In this document: positions 14,826 to 23,858 of the stretch, piece by piece | Layout of the letters: every line of letters begins with the position of its first letter | Numbering within the stretch: position 1 is the stretch's first letter | Assembly (NCBI GenBank): GCA_031289775.1 | Contig: JAITOY010000055.1 | Location: forward strand, 1 to 54,469 | Origin: Synergistaceae bacterium | GTDB lineage: Bacteria > Synergistota > Synergistia > Synergistales > Synergistaceae | Reading direction: 5' to 3' | Length of the DNA: 54,469 nucleotides | Notes under the pieces: generated by a model | Seen by the model: only the letters and a program-made list of their open reading frames with translations | Database searches by the model: none | Told to the model about the DNA's origin: nothing | Program-made: the position numbers and the translations under genes

Positions 14826-17096
14826 ATGAATCGCGACGCAAGCCGAGAGTGGGAAGAAGAGGGGAAAACGCGTCCCCGAATTGGGGTCATATCCATTTTA
14901 AAAGGGATATTGCTCTGTTTTGTATTTCTCCTGATCGGAGTGGCCGCCTTCGCGTCGGTGCTTGGCGTGATCATGCTTCAGGAGATAACGCAGGATCTTC
15001 CGCCAGTGGAACAGATCGGCGGAATCCAGCCTAGTCTGACGTCCGTCGTATACGACAGGAAAGAGCGCGTGATAGCTAGACTTTTCGAGGAGAACAGAAG
15101 CTGGGCCGACATCAGACAGGTGTCCCCCTGGGCGATCAAGGCGATACTCGCGGCGGAGGACAGCGAGTTTTACGAACATCAGGGAATAAGGCTGAAGGCG
15201 ATTGCGCGCGCCATAATGCGCGACATCGAGTCGGGCGCGGCACGCCAGGGCGCCAGCACGATAACGCAGCAGCTCGCCCGCATGCTTTACCTGAACCGCG
15301 AACGGACGTTCCAGCGCAAAGCAAGCGAGGCGATACTCGCTATAAGAATGGAGAAGGAGTACACAAAGGATCAGATACTCGAACTTTATATAAACATGGC
15401 ATATTTCGGCCACGGCGCTTATGGCATAGGCGCGGCGTCACAGGTGTTCTACGGCAAGCCGCCGTCGGAGCTCTCGCTCGCGGAGGCGTCGATGCTGGCT
15501 GGAGTGCTGCCGGCGCCGAACTCATACACGCCGATCAGGCACCCAGACAAGGCAAAAATCAGGCAAAACTACGTGCTCACCAGAATGGTGGACGTCGGTA
15601 TGATCTCGCCAGAGCAGAAGGATCAGGCTCTCTCCGCGAACCTGACATACGCCAGAAAGGCTGAGGCGAAGGCTAGCTTCGTTATGGAGGACGCTCCGCA
15701 TTTCGTCTCGCACATACTCTTCAAACAGCTCCTCCCAAAGTATGGACGCGACAGAATTTACCGCGGCGGGCTCAGAGTGTTTACGACAATCGACCTCGAC
15801 CTCCAGAAACAGGCCGAAGAGGTTATCTCAAAGATGAAATTCGAGGGCGCGCTCGTCGCGCTCGACCCTAACACTGGCGAGATCCTTGCGCTCGTCGGCG
15901 GCAGGAACTTCGACGAGAGCAAGTTCAACAGGGCTACGCAGGCTTACAGGCAACCGGGCTCGGCTTTCAAACCAATAGTGTACGCCACGGCTCTCGAAAA
16001 TGGCTACAGGCCTGTGGATCACGCGCTCGACGCTCCGTTGCACTTCGCGAACGGCTGGTCTCCGAAAAACAGCGACGCGAAGTTCAAGGGCGAAGTAACG
16101 CTGACCGCTGCGCTCGCTCAGTCGATAAACACTGTCGCGGTTAGACTGGCTCAGGTCATCGGTGTGTCGGCGATCAGGGAACAGGCTCGCAGAATGGGTA
16201 TAACGACGCCATACCTGCCGGAGGATCTGTCCATAGCCCTTGGCTCCAGCAGCCTTACGCCGCTCGAGATGGGGGCGGCTTTCTGCGTATTTGCGAACAA
16301 CGGCTATGGCGTCGAGCCATTCGGCATAAAACAGATACTCGACAACAACGGCAATTCCATAGAGCAAAACGGCCCGGTTCTGACGAACGCCCTCTCCCCG
16401 GAGACCGCCGTTACGATGAGATCCCTTTTGATGCAGGCGGTGAGCTGGGGCACAGGGTCGAGGGCTAAGGTAAAGGATTACCAGGTCTTCGGCAAGACAG
16501 GCACCACTAACGAATGGACGGACGTCTGGTTCGTGGGCGGCGTACCGGATCTTGTCGTCGTAGTGTACGTTGGCAACGACAATCACAAGACGCTCGGCAG
16601 GGCGTTCGGCGGTACTGTGGCCGCGCCGGTGTGGCAGGAGTTTGTGGAGCAGGCCGTCAAGACATTAGGCACGCCGACGGCGTTCAAAATCCCGTCCGGT
16701 GTCGGGGTCGAATCCGTCACAATATGCAGGAGCACTGGATTCCTGGCCGCTAAGTCGTGCCCGCAAAAAGTGAATATCATGATGCCAGTCGGTCAGGCCC
16801 CTTACTCCATATGCCCATGGCACGGGGGCGATATCCTCACAGCCAGAGGAGACACAAACGCGCCGCAGTTGATCCTGACGCCGGAGGACGGGAACATCAG
16901 AATGGACTATCTGCTCGAGGATGAGTGGCGAAACGACGAGGTGCAGACCGCAGATATGTTCCCGCCCATGCCGCCGCCCAACTTTGAAGCGCCGCTGCCG
17001 CCGCCGGATCAGTGGCCATACATACACGACCCCGCGCCCGCCAACGACATAGAGTCGCGCTATCAGGAGCTGCTCGACCAGTACAATATAAGATGA
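14826..17096 (+). CDS. Class A penicillin-binding protein (PBP1A type)
   Basis: This 756-residue bifunctional enzyme polymerises and crosslinks peptidoglycan. One membrane helix (about 22-48) is followed by the GT51 domain with its catalytic Glu in AAEDSEFYEHQGI, then ASTITQQLARMLYLNRERT and RMEKEYTKDQILELYIN. The transpeptidase has SAFKP (active Ser about 378), SIN and FGKTGTTNEWTDVW. The tail (about 690-756) is Pro-rich, with PPMPPPNFEAPLPPPDQW. The ATG at 14826 lies 9 bases after GGAGG; a TTG at 14820 is too close to it. Confidence 0.95.
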   Translation: MNRDASREWEEEGKTRPRIGVISILKGILLCFVFLLIGVAAFASVLGVIMLQEITQDLPPVEQIGGIQPSLTSVVYDRKERVIARLFEENRSWADIRQVSPWAIKAILAAEDSEFYEHQGIRLKAIARAIMRDIESGAARQGASTITQQLARMLYLNRERTFQRKASEAILAIRMEKEYTKDQILELYINMAYFGHGAYGIGAASQVFYGKPPSELSLAEASMLAGVLPAPNSYTPIRHPDKAKIRQNYVLTRMVDVGMISPEQKDQALSANLTYARKAEAKASFVMEDAPHFVSHILFKQLLPKYGRDRIYRGGLRVFTTIDLDLQKQAEEVISKMKFEGALVALDPNTGEILALVGGRNFDESKFNRATQAYRQPGSAFKPIVYATALENGYRPVDHALDAPLHFANGWSPKNSDAKFKGEVTLTAALAQSINTVAVRLAQVIGVSAIREQARRMGITTPYLPEDLSIALGSSSLTPLEMGAAFCVFANNGYGVEPFGIKQILDNNGNSIEQNGPVLTNALSPETAVTMRSLLMQAVSWGTGSRAKVKDYQVFGKTGTTNEWTDVWFVGGVPDLVVVVYVGNDNHKTLGRAFGGTVAAPVWQEFVEQAVKTLGTPTAFKIPSGVGVESVTICRSTGFLAAKSCPQKVNIMMPVGQAPYSICPWHGGDILTARGDTNAPQLILTPEDGNIRMDYLLEDEWRNDEVQTADMFPPMPPPNFEAPLPPPDQWPYIHDPAPANDIESRYQELLDQYNIR

Positions 17097-17111
17097 CTAT
17101 CGATTTTTTCT

Positions 17112-17140
17112 TTGACAAGCGAGGACGTTGTCTGTATCAT
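17112..17140 (+). promoter_or_regulatory. Promoter of the flavodoxin-fold reductase pair
   Basis: TTGACA (17112-17117) and TATCAT (17135-17140) are 17 bases apart, close to consensus. It lies 80 bases before the TTG start of the first reductase and just after the PBP stop. Confidence 0.65.
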
Positions 17141-17220
17141 TGCACTCACCCAGACTTAAATTTTCAAATGCGCTTGTCAGTCTTGCGGCCTATGTGGACA
17201 TTGAAGGGGTGAAGTTCGTT

Positions 17221-17775
17221 TTGCCTTATAAGATAGCAATATTATTGGGGAGCCCCAGAAAAAATGGCAACAGCGAACAGCTCGCGGTCTCGTTCGCCAA
17301 AGGCGCGACTGAAGCCGGGCACAAGACGCAGACCTTGCGGACTCACGGCCTTAAAATCGGAGGGTGTATAGACTGCCGAAGGTGCTGGACGAACGGGACG
17401 CACTGCTTCCTGCACGATGACATGATCGACATTTATCAGGCGCTCGACGAAGCCGACGTCATAACTTTTGCCGTTCCCCTATATTTTTACTCATGGCCGG
17501 CACAAATAAAGCCGGTGTGGGACAGGCTTCTTCCATATTACACGCCTGACTCCAAAGTGGATCTGACCAGGCGTCGCGCGGTACTCCTCGCGACGGCGGG
17601 CGACGCGTCGCCGTCATCCTTCGACGGGCTCAGAAGGTCTTTCGAACTCGCCTCTGCCTTTTGTAAGTGGATCATAGCTGGCGAAATATGCGCGACCGAC
17701 GTCTACGGCGCGGGCGAAATAACGACGAAAGGCGACTGGCTCGAGCAGGCCGAGGCTCTGGGAAGAGGCCTCTGA
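17221..17775 (+). CDS. NADPH-dependent FMN reductase-like flavodoxin-fold protein
   Basis: A 184-residue flavoprotein of the iron-sulfur flavoprotein/NADPH-FMN reductase family. The phosphate loop is LLGSPRKNGNSEQLA (about 7-21), and GGCIDCRRCWTNGTHC carries the clustered Cys, followed by FAVPLYFYSWPAQIKPVWDR. The TTG at 17221 is chosen because AAGGGGTGA ends 8 bases upstream and places the flavin loop at the N-terminus, as is usual. A close relative follows 40 bases downstream. The physiological substrate cannot be told. Confidence 0.82.
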   Translation: MPYKIAILLGSPRKNGNSEQLAVSFAKGATEAGHKTQTLRTHGLKIGGCIDCRRCWTNGTHCFLHDDMIDIYQALDEADVITFAVPLYFYSWPAQIKPVWDRLLPYYTPDSKVDLTRRRAVLLATAGDASPSSFDGLRRSFELASAFCKWIIAGEICATDVYGAGEITTKGDWLEQAEALGRGL

Positions 17776-17815
17776 TACGTTGAGTTATGGAAACTTTGGA
17801 TGTGGGGGAGCCATG

Positions 17816-18442
17816 ATGAAGGTAATCGCTATCAACGGAAGTCCGAGGCCTGACGGGAATACAGCTATCGCACTGGGAGCAATGGCTGAGATACTGAAAC
17901 AGGAGGGCATCGAGACCGAATTAGTACAGGTAGGAGGACAACTGATCCACGACTGCATCGGCTGCGGGTATTGTAAATCGTCCGAGCGCAATCTCTGCGT
18001 GTTCAAAGGCGACTTAGTCGAGGAGACGTCTCTCAAGATGAGGGAGGCGGACGGAATAATCCTCGGCGCTCCAACCTACTACGCCGGCGTCCCAGGCGAT
18101 ATGAAGGCATTCCTAGACCGGGTATTCTTCAGTAACATGCGGTACTTCAAGTACAAGGTCGGAACGGTCGTGGCCGCAGTCAGGCGCGGCGGTGGCGTCG
18201 ACGTAGTACACCAGCTCATGAACTACTTCAGTCTCTCGGAGACGATCACGCCCCCAAGCCAGTATTGGACCATCGTTTATGGACTGGCGAAAGGGGAGGC
18301 TCTTCGCGATATCGAAGGGATGCAGACCGTTCGAAAAAACGCTCGCGCGATGGCGTGGCTGCTCAAGGTCGTAGACGCGAGCAAGGGCAAGGTGCCTCTG
18401 CCGCCGGAGGAAGACCACGAGTTTATGCACTTTATAAGGTAA
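17816..18442 (+). CDS. Flavodoxin family protein (iron-sulfur flavoprotein-like)
   Basis: A 208-residue relative of the preceding gene. The FMN loop is AINGSPRPDGNTAIAL (about 5-20), the Cys motif is HDCIGCGYCKSSERNLC, and GAPTYYAGVPGDMKAFLDR is the family's second flavin segment. The CxxCxxC cluster with a further downstream Cys is consistent with an iron-sulfur flavoprotein or a disulfide redox site. GGGGGAG lies 5 bases before the second of two adjacent ATGs, so 17816 is favoured over 17813. Confidence 0.82.
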   Translation: MKVIAINGSPRPDGNTAIALGAMAEILKQEGIETELVQVGGQLIHDCIGCGYCKSSERNLCVFKGDLVEETSLKMREADGIILGAPTYYAGVPGDMKAFLDRVFFSNMRYFKYKVGTVVAAVRRGGGVDVVHQLMNYFSLSETITPPSQYWTIVYGLAKGEALRDIEGMQTVRKNARAMAWLLKVVDASKGKVPLPPEEDHEFMHFIR

Positions 18443-18615
18443 CGACCGGCGGAATTCAAAAAATCATCTGCATCGCCTCCTTTCGTTGTACATGTCCCTA
18501 TACACGACGATATTTGGATATATAAAGTTCAAGAAGGTATGGTAGTATCATCACTGAAACGGATCCACTACAGCGTGACGTCATGGAGGCGTTCCGAATC
18601 ACTATTGATTCATAG

Positions 18616-18645
18616 TTACATTTTCTGGGATTTTAGGTTTAAAAT
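18616..18645 (+). promoter_or_regulatory. Possible promoter of the methyltransferase-rsmI-metG-tatD run
   Basis: TTACAT (18616-18621) and TAAAAT (18640-18645) are 18 bases apart in an AT-rich stretch, but only about 18 bases before the start codon, so the leader would be very short. Nothing else was recognised between 18443 and 18663. Confidence 0.3.
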
Positions 18646-18663
18646 AAACTGGAGATGTGCTTT

Positions 18664-19464
18664 ATGCCTAATAATGAAAGTGCCGCAGCGCCGTCGAAAA
18701 TCGACGATATCCTCTACGGCGCGCTCAAAATGTACCAACCAAAAGAAGGCGCTGGACCAAGGGTCAACGTCGATACGATTCTGCTCGCCTACTTCGCTCG
18801 CCTCCCAAGGCGAGCCCGCGCCATAGAACTTGGCTGCGCGCAGGGCGCTGTGTCGCTCATTCTCGCGAAAAAAAGGCGCGAGGAGAGGCGAGGCCATGAC
18901 CTCGACCTCCTCCTCCATCCCGCAATCGACGCCATCGACATCGATGCCGATCTGATAGAGCTTGCCCGGCGGAACGCGGAGCTAAACGGGCTGTCAGGGG
19001 ACGTCTCGTTTTTCGCCTCCGACCTGAGGGAGCACAGGAAAAATTTTGCTGCCGGGGTTTATGACGTCGTGGTTATGAACCCGCCCTACGACGAGCAGGG
19101 GCGCAGCAGGCCGAGCCCGAACGACGCAGTGGCGCGCGCGAAACACGGTGAAAGCTGCTCTCTCGCCGAGGTAGTCGCGGCGGCGAAGTTCCTGCTCCGC
19201 GACGGGGGCAAATTTTTTCTCGTGATGAGGGCAAAGCGGACTTCGGAGCTTTTTGTGCTTCTCTCTGAGAACAACATAAGGCCAAAACGCCTTTTGGCTG
19301 TGCATCCGAAGCCGGAAAGAGACGCGTCCGTCGTCCTGGTCGAGGCGGTGCGCGCGTCTGGCGAGGGATTGATTATCGAGCCGCCGTTATTGATATACGG
19401 CGAGGACGGCGAGTACACTGAGAAACTGCTTGCCGCGTACAGGATGGGCGAATGCCGCTCGTAG
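18664..19464 (+). CDS. SAM-dependent methyltransferase, TrmN6 (YfiC)-like
   Basis: A 266-residue class I methyltransferase resembling the enzyme that makes N6-methyladenosine in tRNA1(Val) position 37. The N-terminal QPKEGAGPRVNVDTILLAYF corresponds to the YfiC signature before motif I (AIELGCAQGAVSLILAKK). IDIDADLIELARRNAELNG is motif II and MNPPYDEQG is the NPPY catalytic motif of N6-adenine methylases. A GGAG lies 9 bases before the ATG at 18664. It overlaps rsmI by 13 bases, so it is coupled to another RNA methyltransferase. Confidence 0.82.
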   Translation: MPNNESAAAPSKIDDILYGALKMYQPKEGAGPRVNVDTILLAYFARLPRRARAIELGCAQGAVSLILAKKRREERRGHDLDLLLHPAIDAIDIDADLIELARRNAELNGLSGDVSFFASDLREHRKNFAAGVYDVVVMNPPYDEQGRSRPSPNDAVARAKHGESCSLAEVVAAAKFLLRDGGKFFLVMRAKRTSELFVLLSENNIRPKRLLAVHPKPERDASVVLVEAVRASGEGLIIEPPLLIYGEDGEYTEKLLAAYRMGECRS

Positions 19465-20324
19465 TTGTCCCAACGCCTGTTGGCAATCTGGAGGACATGA
19501 CGCAGAGAGGGCTCCGCGAGCTTCGCGAGGCCGACGTGATAGCGTGCGAGGACACAAGGCGAACGATAAAACTGCTGAACCATTATGGGATTAAAAAACC
19601 GCTTCTATCGTACCACAGGCACAATGAGCGCACAAGGACGGAAGATCTGATCGCGAGAATCGAAACCGGAGAGCGTGTCGCGCTCGTGTCGGACGCTGGG
19701 ACGCCAGGTATTTCCGACCCGGGCTGCGTACTGATCGACGAGGTTATCGCTCGCGGACTGCCGGTGGACGTGCTTCCAGGGGCAAACGCGCTTCTTCCGG
19801 CGCTTCTTTTGTCAGGGCTATCGACGAGACGTTTTGCCTTCGCCGGATTTCTCGACGGCGAACGGAAGGAGCGCGAGACGAAAATCCAGGAGCTGGCGAA
19901 ACTCGACGCGACGCTTCTCTTCTACGTGGCGCCGCACGATCTCGGAAAGGATCTCGCTTTTCTCGAAGGCGCCCTCGGCGACAGGGACGCGGCGATCGTG
20001 AGAGAGATCAGCAAAGTACATCAGGAGACGATACGGGGAAAACTGGGCGAGCTTCGAGACATATCGAACGCTCGCGAAATAAAGGGCGAGATCGTCCTCG
20101 TCACGGCTGGCGCGCCCCACGCTAGCGGCGCTGCGATACCCGGCACCGCGTGGATGGCGGAGGCGGGCCAAATGAAAAATGAAGGAATTTTCGACAAAGA
20201 CATTGCCAAGGCGCTATTTGAGAGTTATGGTATACCTCGCAACAGAGTCAAAACTTTTTTATTGGGGCTTGATAAGATGTCCGAACGACATCAGGGAAAT
20301 CCGGGAGGTAGCGAAGATGACTGA
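19452..20324 (+). CDS. rsmI: 16S rRNA (cytidine1402-2'-O)-methyltransferase RsmI
   Basis: RsmI methylates the ribose of C1402 in the decoding centre. The 290-residue protein has the tetrapyrrole-methylase fold: VVPTPVGNLEDMTQRGL at the start, ACEDTRRTIKLLNHYGI, the SAM loop SDAGTPGISDPG and DVLPGANALLPALLLSGL. FAGFLDGERKERE and REISKVHQETIRG follow. The C-terminal helix (GIFDKDIAKALFESYGIPRN) is typical. It starts within the preceding methyltransferase and its last 8 bases overlap metG. Confidence 0.93.
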   Translation: MPLVVVPTPVGNLEDMTQRGLRELREADVIACEDTRRTIKLLNHYGIKKPLLSYHRHNERTRTEDLIARIETGERVALVSDAGTPGISDPGCVLIDEVIARGLPVDVLPGANALLPALLLSGLSTRRFAFAGFLDGERKERETKIQELAKLDATLLFYVAPHDLGKDLAFLEGALGDRDAAIVREISKVHQETIRGKLGELRDISNAREIKGEIVLVTAGAPHASGAAIPGTAWMAEAGQMKNEGIFDKDIAKALFESYGIPRNRVKTFLLGLDKMSERHQGNPGGSEDD

Positions 20325-22305
20325 AAAAGACAAGAGAGGCGGTTTTTACCTGACAACGCCGATATACTACGTGAACGACGTCCCTCACATCGGACATGCG
20401 TACACGACCATCGCGTGCGACGTGCTGGCGCGCTGGCACAGACTGGCGGGGGACGAGTCGCGCTTCTTGACTGGAACGGACGAACACGGACAAAAGATCC
20501 AGCAGGCGGCCGAGAAGCGGGGGATGACCCCGATACAGCTCTGCGACGAAGTCGTAGTCAACTTCAAGAAGCTCTGGGTCAAGCTGGGCATATCGAACAA
20601 CGACTTCATCAGGACGACTGAGGAGCGCCATATAAAGGTCGCTCAGTACTTCTTCAAGACGCTCTTAGAGAAGGACGACATCTACAAGGGCAGCTACGAG
20701 GGATGGTATTGCGTGCCATGCGAGACCTACGTCCCTGATGCCCAGATCGGCGATGAGAAACTATGCCCGGACTGCAGGAGGCCTCTCACGAGAATGTCGG
20801 AGGAGAGCTACTTCTTCCGCCTCTCAAAATACGAGGACAAACTGATAGAGTACTATGAGAAACATCCGGACGCCATCATGCCGAAGGCGAGATACAATGA
20901 GGTTATGAGCTTTATAAAAAGCGGGCTTCAGGATCTCTCGATCTCCCGTACGACGCTCAAATGGGGCATTCCAGTCCCCGGCGACGACAAGCACGTCATC
21001 TACGTCTGGCTCGACGCGCTGATAAATTATATTTCCGCCGTTGGCTACCCGACGCCCGGCGAGATGTGGGAGAAGCACTGGCCAAATGTGCGCCATATGG
21101 TCGGCAAGGATATAATCCGCTTCCACTCCGTGATCTGGCCGGCGATACTGCTCGCCATGGGGCTCAACCCGCCCGTGCGGGTCTTCGCTCACGGCTGGTG
21201 GACTGTGGAGGGCGAAAAAATGTCAAAATCGAAGGGCAATGTCGTCGACCCGTTCGAGATGGTGGATCTTTACGGAACCGACGCCTTCCGCTACTTTGTG
21301 CTTCGCGAGGTGCCGTTTGGCAACGACGGCGATTTCTCAGAGCTCGGCATGGTTCAGAGGATAAACTCTGACCTGGCGAACGACCTCGGCAACCTTTTAA
21401 ACCGGACTCTCCAGATGATCGAAAAATACAGAGACGCCCGTCTGCCGGAGGCGGGCTCGCTCTCTCGCGCGAACGATCTCGACCTCGGGCTGAAAAAAAC
21501 CGCTCACGACGTCGTGTCTAAGATGGACGCCGAGATAGACGACTTCGCCCTCGAAGCGGCGCTCAAGACGCTCTGGTCGCTCATCTCCGCCGGCAACAAG
21601 TACATTGACGAGACGGAGCCCTGGAGACTTGGCAGGAAGGATCCGAACGACAGGCTCGACGTCGTCCTTCGTACGCTCTGGGAGGTGCTGAGGATCGCGT
21701 CGATACTCGTTTTTCCATTTATACCGGAGACGGCCCGGCACATCTGGCAGCAGCTAGGCCTCAAGGGCGATGTCGACTCCGCCAGACTGCCGGGCTGGCG
21801 CTGGGGGGACTCCGATGCCGTTATCGACGTCAAAAAAGGCGATGTGCTTTTCCCGAGGATAGACATCGCGAAGTGGAAGGAAGAAAAATCGGCGCGCGAC
21901 GCCACAAAACTCGCGGCGCTGACTGGATCTGACTGTTCCTCAGACGCGCCAATCGAGGAATCGTCATTCGACGAGACAGAGATCGACGATTTCAAGAAGC
22001 TCGAGATACGGGTTGCGCTTATTGAACAAGTAGAGACTGTCGATAAGGCGAACAAGCTCTACAAACTCCACATCGACATCGGCCGTGAGAAACGTGTGAT
22101 CGTCTCGAGCATCAGGGAGTTTTTCAAGCCAGAGGAGCTCGTCGGCAAAAAAATACTCGTCCTCTGCAACCTGAAGCCCGCGAAGTTCAGGGGCATTGAG
22201 AGCAACGGCATGCTGCTCGCCGCAGAGGCTGACGACGGAGGGAAGGAAATTATCTCCCTCGCCACAGTGGATCCCGACTTCCCTGTCGGCTCGCTCGTGC
22301 ATTGA
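20317..22305 (+). CDS. metG: Methionyl-tRNA synthetase
   Basis: This 662-residue class I synthetase charges initiator and elongator tRNA-Met. The nucleotide motif is HIGH (24-27) in VNDVPHIGHAYTTIACDV, and KMSKSKGN lies at about 300. A Cys4 zinc knuckle CVPCETYVPDAQIGDEKLC-x2-C fits the long MetG1 type. The C-terminal 105 residues form a Trbp111-like tRNA-binding domain (FKKLEIRVALIEQVETV, SSIREFFKPEELVGKKI), as in dimeric MetG. The ATG at 20317 has GGGAGG 7 bases upstream and overlaps the rsmI stop; earlier starts lie inside rsmI. Confidence 0.96.
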   Translation: MTEKDKRGGFYLTTPIYYVNDVPHIGHAYTTIACDVLARWHRLAGDESRFLTGTDEHGQKIQQAAEKRGMTPIQLCDEVVVNFKKLWVKLGISNNDFIRTTEERHIKVAQYFFKTLLEKDDIYKGSYEGWYCVPCETYVPDAQIGDEKLCPDCRRPLTRMSEESYFFRLSKYEDKLIEYYEKHPDAIMPKARYNEVMSFIKSGLQDLSISRTTLKWGIPVPGDDKHVIYVWLDALINYISAVGYPTPGEMWEKHWPNVRHMVGKDIIRFHSVIWPAILLAMGLNPPVRVFAHGWWTVEGEKMSKSKGNVVDPFEMVDLYGTDAFRYFVLREVPFGNDGDFSELGMVQRINSDLANDLGNLLNRTLQMIEKYRDARLPEAGSLSRANDLDLGLKKTAHDVVSKMDAEIDDFALEAALKTLWSLISAGNKYIDETEPWRLGRKDPNDRLDVVLRTLWEVLRIASILVFPFIPETARHIWQQLGLKGDVDSARLPGWRWGDSDAVIDVKKGDVLFPRIDIAKWKEEKSARDATKLAALTGSDCSSDAPIEESSFDETEIDDFKKLEIRVALIEQVETVDKANKLYKLHIDIGREKRVIVSSIREFFKPEELVGKKILVLCNLKPAKFRGIESNGMLLAAEADDGGKEIISLATVDPDFPVGSLVH

Positions 22306-22316
22306 AAACCAGCAAG

Positions 22317-23237
22317 ATGAACGGCGCCGCATTGGCGGAGCTATTCGAGCGGGCCGACGCCGAAACCAACGGCGCGATCAGCTTGGTAGACTCGCATTGT
22401 CACCTAGACATGGAGGAGTTCAGCGGAGAGGTTGCAGAGACGCTCAAGCGGGCCCGCGACGCCGGAGTGAGGCGGGTGCTTCTCGCAGCCTGCGACGAGG
22501 CGTCCAGTTTTGCGGTTCTAAAGCTCGCGAAATCCGGCGACGAGGGGATGTTCCCAGGCGTTGAGGTATGGGCTTCGGCCGGAGTTCATCCACACGAAGC
22601 CAGCGCTGTATCGAAAGGCCTCCCCGACGAGCTGACTGACCTGTCCTCGAATAAACTCGTAGCGGCCATAGGGGAGACCGGGCTCGACTTCCACTACGAC
22701 AACTCGCCAAGGTTAGATCAGGCGGAGGTCTTCGAACGCCATATCGTTTGGGCGAAGCGCGCCCGCAAACCGCTGATAATACACCTGAGAAACGCGAATG
22801 TTCGGAGCGATGGCGACGCATATCGAGAGGCCGGCGCTTTGATGAAAAAAAACTCGGCCGACGACTGCGGCGGCGTGATACATTGCTTCTCCGGCGAGAG
22901 AGGCGACGCGAAGTCCGCCCTTGACCTCGGGTTTTATATCTCCTTTGCCGGCCCTGTGACATACCAAAAGTCCGAAACTCTGCGCGAAGTCGCCCGCTAC
23001 GTCCCGCTCGACAGGCTGCTCTGCGAGACGGACTCGCCCTATCTTGCCCCTCAGGGCAAAAGAGGCAGACGCAACGAACCGGCGCACGTCCATTTTGTGT
23101 ACGAGACAATTTCAAAAGCGAGGGACATCCCCCTGAGCGACCTCGCCAGAGCCGTCTGGGAGAACGCGGAAAACTTGTTCAGGTTCGACGCGGCCAAAGC
23201 CTCACACGGACAAGCAAATCTCGAATCACGCCATTAA
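22317..23237 (+). CDS. TatD-family metal-dependent hydrolase
   Basis: TatD proteins are metal-dependent nucleases of the amidohydrolase superfamily. The metal ligands are visible: VDSHCHLD at about residue 25, the Glu in GETGLDFHYD, His in IIHLRNA, IHCFSGERGD and ETDSPYLAP with its final Asp. The 306-residue version from the ATG has an extra N-terminal 20 residues compared with typical members; a TTG at 22302 overlapping the metG stop is equally possible. It is the fourth gene of the coupled run. No terminator is visible after its stop at 23237. Confidence 0.9.
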   Translation: MNGAALAELFERADAETNGAISLVDSHCHLDMEEFSGEVAETLKRARDAGVRRVLLAACDEASSFAVLKLAKSGDEGMFPGVEVWASAGVHPHEASAVSKGLPDELTDLSSNKLVAAIGETGLDFHYDNSPRLDQAEVFERHIVWAKRARKPLIIHLRNANVRSDGDAYREAGALMKKNSADDCGGVIHCFSGERGDAKSALDLGFYISFAGPVTYQKSETLREVARYVPLDRLLCETDSPYLAPQGKRGRRNEPAHVHFVYETISKARDIPLSDLARAVWENAENLFRFDAAKASHGQANLESRH

Positions 23238-23269
23238 CCCTAAATTCTCTGCTTCATATATAAAGCGCT

Positions 23270-23668
23270 TCACCCGCTGGAGTTTACCCATTTGCCGGAT
23301 AGAACCGGCTCTATAAAGACCCCAAGGTGAGACTCGACCAATTTCTCTGGTTCGTCGGCCATTTTTTTAATCTCTTCGAGCACCTGCTTGAACTCCTCCT
23401 CGGAGTTTATCGTGAGCTTTGCGCTGTAGTCCCGTTTTTCGGCGACTTCCACAACCTCGGCAACATGGGCGGACTGGACGTCTTCCGGCGGCAGTTTAAG
23501 CGCCTCAGGCGCACTGACTCCCTCTTTCTCCAGATTTTCCCGGAGCACCTCCTCCCAACTCGTATCCTCAAGGGTTCCCAACTTCCTGCCCTTTTTTTCG
23601 ACTCGCCTCGTTGGTGAAATGGGGTTTACTATCATGCCAGGAGACAAATCACCCCACTGCCTGTCCAT
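23270..23668 (-). CDS. Hypothetical protein with a charged helical C-terminal half
   Basis: A 132-residue protein not recognised as any family. The ATG at 23668 follows AGGAGGTGAGCGCG, a near-perfect ribosome-binding site, so it is very probably expressed. The N-terminus MDRQWGDLSPGMIVNPI is polar. The middle is rich in Glu, Lys and Val (VAEVVEVAEKRDY), and a likely amphipathic helix follows (SEEEFKQVLEEIKKMA). No signal peptide or membrane segment is present. It lies downstream of the MurJ-GNAT pair across a 190-base gap (23669-23858) in which no clear regulatory element was seen. Confidence 0.6.
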   Translation of the reverse strand: MDRQWGDLSPGMIVNPISPTRRVEKKGRKLGTLEDTSWEEVLRENLEKEGVSAPEALKLPPEDVQSAHVAEVVEVAEKRDYSAKLTINSEEEFKQVLEEIKKMADEPEKLVESHLGVFIEPVLSGKWVNSSG

Positions 23669-23858
23669 CGCGCTCACCTCCTCAAACGCCGCAACGTCTG
23701 CGAAATGCGGCAACCAACAATAAAAATCATACACAAGAACTCCAAGCCCCCGCTTCGCGCGTCCTACATCAAGACGACGCCGCTGCCATGCCTCAATACA
23801 TACTATATAGTTTGATTATCGGAGCAGTCCTCTAAATCCTGAAGCCTGCGCGGCACAT

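Noticed and set aside
23611-23835. Plus-strand frame in the gap before the 132-residue unknown gene
   Set aside because: It overlaps the well-supported start and ribosome-binding site of the minus-strand gene and shows no recognisable features.
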